Below are positions 61,141-64,000 of a DNA stretch of 64,000 nt, one piece after another. Under the pieces are notes generated by a model, which did not search any database, had not been told where the DNA came from, and saw only the letters and a list, made by a program, of their open reading frames with translations. Each line of letters opens with the position of its first letter. Within the stretch, counting starts at the first letter, position 1. Origin of the DNA: Mangifera indica. Its lineage: Eukaryota; Streptophyta; Magnoliopsida; Sapindales; Anacardiaceae. The translations under genes were made by a program, and so were the position numbers. The stretch covers positions 930,001-994,000 of the forward strand of contig NC_058146.1 in NCBI RefSeq assembly GCF_011075055.1. The letters run 5' to 3'.

Positions 61141-64000
61141 CATATTCCGTTATTTAAGATAGTTTGAGTGATAAAAGTGAAAGGTATCTACGCATGGGGG
61201 CATATGTTTGAAATTTATTAATGATATATTAAGATCTATCTATTAATTTACTTAGTATAATAATTGTAAAATCGATCATTGAATAGTTTTATCGTTATCA
61301 AAAAAATATCATAAATTCTCTCTGTTTGAGTATTGAAAAGTTATTTTTCTATTTGTCTGTCAAAGTCATTCATTAATTTTAGTAGTTAGAAGATATTTAT
61401 GTCATTTAATGTGAATATAATAATCAGGATTACGTTTTTTAAACTTTATTTTTTTCTTCTTTTTTATCAATTTTATCTCAATTTTTCTTTTTCTCCAATT
61501 AAGAATTGCAATGATTTGGTGTGATCTTGATGGAAATCATAATAAATCAATGTGATTTCAGTCAAAAATCTCACTAACCTAATGCAATTATGGTAAAAAA
61601 TCACACAAAATTAATGTGATTCTAAGGGGCAATTTCAATTAAAAAATTAGCATTGAGACTCCAATAGACTTTATTTAGGTGGGGGGCTCAAACTCATAAA
61701 ATTTTTAGAAGAGGTCGATTAAAATTCAGAATATTTTATATAAAAAATTAAATTAAATAGGTAGAACGAAAGATGTTCAAAGGTTTCAGAGACAGGAAAA
61801 TTTTGTTTTCATTCTTTATCTGTTGGAAGTTGAGAAAGGCAGTTGCATACCTTAAGACATATTGGTACACCCAGATTTTTTGTTGTTTTTCAAAACATGT
61901 TGAATGGCAATATGGACAAGAAAATTTGAATTCTATCACGTTTTAGATAAGATAATTATTACAGTGAGATTTTGTGTCATAAATTTTGTCATGCTATCAA
62001 GGGAGAATGACATTTTTTTTCCACCTTCCATTAAAAGTTGAACACGAGTTTTAATGGCCCAAAAATGGTACTTTAATTCGCCTATAAAATATATAAATAT
62101 TAAGATAAATGAATTAATTTTCTTTAAGTGGCCGAACTTTGTCTGATAGTGGCAGTTTAGTGCCAAATATTTTATGTATAAATAATAAAATATTATTATA
62201 TAATTAATTATTATTTTATATTTAATTTTTATCTATTTAATTATATGATATTACGTTTTATTTATGTGCAAAATTATATATAAAAATTATGCATATATAA
62301 GACTATTTTTAAACAAAAGGTTAAGCTAAAATTAATTTTGTATTAAGCCAAATCACTATATGCCAGCCAACATTTGTTGAAGTTAAATTTTCTGTTCTTT
62401 AATTTCAAAAAGTTAAATTCTCACTCATCATTCAATTGTATTAGTGAATTTGTTTGACTTTTCTATAAATAATTGATTTATCTTTTTATTAAAATTACAA
62501 ATCTATTAATAACACTTAAAATAGATTTTAAATTATTAATATATTAAAAGTTACACTTAAACTTTTAAAAAAATAAAAATTTTATCTAACTTATGGCTAG
62601 TCACCTTTTCTCAAGGCATAATTGATAGTTTTTAAATTATTAAAGGGCATATTTAGGATTTTAAATTAACAATTAAATCTTCTTGGGCACTTCTCGTGGC
62701 TGAAACAGTGCCCCTAAAAAAGTGAGAAATTGTATGGTACACATGGAGGAGATGAATTGGGCCAAGCCGAAAACCATTATATAGCCCAACCTTCTTTCAG
62801 AAAACTTGTTGGGCTATTATATCTCATAGCACCTCGGCATTATAGGCTTATAGCTACCAGTCAATATTTCCCTCTTCTAAACCTACCTATTGTCATTTGC
62901 CCATACCCATAAGGAGAGTTAAACTGGAGCCAAATCAAAACAAGAGCTTACTCAAATCTAAAATTGGTAAACAATAATGTTGAAGAAGGAGAACAGTCAC
63001 TAGAAAAGATGAAGAATCATGTTGACTCATGCAATGAGAAATGACTATTTTTTTTCCAACAATTTGTTGGTCTATTTGCTTTCAACATAACAGACTATGA
63101 AGGGGGAATGCCATCTTTGATGTACTATCCATATTCATGGACAAAGGTAAAATAAAACAAAGCCTAATAGCTTTCCTTTCTTTGGCAATATTACACCCCT
63201 TTTTATAATCTTTCGACCATCGCAATAACTTCATGGTTAAACTGCGAAATCAATGGTAATATTTGTGTTGCAGACAGCCAGCATTTTATTTGTGGATGCT
63301 CCTGTTGGTACTGGTTTTTCCTTTGCTTTAACTACGGATGGTTTCGCTACCTCGGATACATTAGCTGCCAGAGATATTTACCAGTTTCTCAGAAAGGTGA
63401 GTCAGGAAACTATAAGTAACATCTTTTAGCCATGCCAGATCCTCCATAGTCCTGAACTTAACGTTGAAGTTATTGTGCAGTGGTTGATGGAGCATCCACA
63501 ATATCTCAAACTTCAACTATTTGTTGGGGCTGATTCTTATTCAGGCATATCAGCCACAATGGTCGTTCAACATGTATTAGATGGTAAACACAAATGACAT
63601 TTACTTAAAATTTTGCTTCCTGGAAATTAAAATAATTTTTGTTCACGATGAACTTTCAGGTAATCTTGATAAAAACTTGACGCAATTGAATCTCAAGGTT
63701 TGTTGTTATTTCGGTTAGAACGATGTGTTATTTAAAGGATATGAATATTGAAATTTAAGTGTAAAATTGAGATATTCTTGATGTGGTTTCAGGGATATAT
63801 TCTTGGCTGCCCAGAAATAGATGGAAAAATTACCGCCAATGAGAAGATGGTTTTTACTCATAGGATTGGACTTATATCTGATGAACTCTACAATGTAATT
63901 CTTGTTTTCATTTTTATCTTATTATTTATTCTTTCATTCTTTATGTTGGGTTGGAAAGAGGCTTTGAGTTAGCTTTCAAGGTGGGAAAAGCCCAATAACA
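61141..64000. repeat. Duplicated segment (SCPL-F copy) matching 47880-51354
   Basis: Collinear with the SCPL-D region but with a deletion. The sequence matching D position about 48524 joins directly to that matching about 49499 at 62120-62128 (AATTTTCTTTAAGTGG). D has TTTTCT at both ends of the missing block, so the junction shows short microhomology. About 61200-61620 differs from D and contains AT-rich filler. The duplication continues beyond the window. Confidence 0.92.
63066..64000 (+). pseudogene. SCPL: SCPL-F: 5'-deleted copy of SCPL-D, runs off the window
   Basis: Exon 3 (about 63071-63147), exon 4 (63274-63396), exon 5 (63481-63583), exon 6 (63660-63697) and exon 7 (63793-63894) match SCPL-D almost exactly; the window ends inside intron 7. 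The promoter, exon 1 (signal peptide) and exon 2 (GGPGCSA oxyanion region) are removed by the deletion described for the duplicated segment. The acceptor of exon 3 is also destroyed: D has TTTGTAG|GTCCATTG, F has TTTGTTGGTCTATTTG. The remaining exons are open and differ only by substitutions (TTDG versus TPDG, ARDIYQF versus AREIYQF, KITANEK versus KITTNEK). Without a start, leader or exon 2 it cannot make a normal enzyme. It could only be expressed as a fusion or fragment. Confidence 0.9.

Noticed and set aside
1..64000. CRISPR arrays, bacterial operons or ribosome binding sites
   Set aside because: The window is plant nuclear DNA with spliced genes; no spaced short direct-repeat array or prokaryotic gene organisation is present.

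Overview
This is a nuclear segment of a eudicot plant genome, probably a rosid. The evidence is spliced genes with GT-AG (occasionally GC-AG) introns, AT-rich intergenic DNA, degraded mobile elements, and plant-type protein families. The species cannot be named from the sequence. The main content is a cluster of six serine carboxypeptidase-like (SCPL) genes of the clade that includes acyltransferases. They are A (+, 21433-26811), B (+, broken, 35303-40959), C (-, lacks its last exon, 42877-47450), D (+, 49109-53531), E (+, 56071-60761) and F (+, 5'-deleted, 63066 to the window end). All share one 14-exon plan with nearly constant exon lengths. By my exon reconstruction A, D and E are complete open genes of 477, 468 and 472 codons.

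Left part (1-14.7 kb): a collapsed PRP40-type splicing-factor pseudogene (2042-5353); an intact single-exon gene on the minus strand for an unrecognised 179-aa protein (7573-8112); and an intact eight-exon gene for an RsmE-family rRNA uridine methyltransferase with a probable organellar targeting peptide (10106-12776).

Middle (14.7-42.1 kb): a tandem segmental duplication of about 13 kb. Each unit carries, in order, prefoldin subunit 2, a 147-aa minus-strand gene of unknown function, and an SCPL gene. Decay has been reciprocal. Unit 1 keeps SCPL-A but its prefoldin has two stops. Unit 2 keeps prefoldin but SCPL-B has a one-base deletion. The 147-aa gene is intact in both. The units end at the edge of a long-inverted-repeat (foldback or Mutator-like) element, and a Ty3/gypsy integrase fragment lies at the junction.

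Right part (42.1-64 kb): C and D are head-to-head, E follows D, and F is a second copy of the D region that has lost its promoter and first two exons. Members of the long-inverted-repeat family also sit in introns of C and E.

Functionally, the three intact SCPL proteins are predicted secreted or vacuolar alpha/beta hydrolase-fold enzymes. In this clade many members transfer acyl groups from glucose esters onto specialised metabolites, so the cluster is a candidate for a tandemly expanding acyltransferase array. The substrate cannot be read from the DNA. The other genes are housekeeping or unknown and show no obvious link to the cluster.
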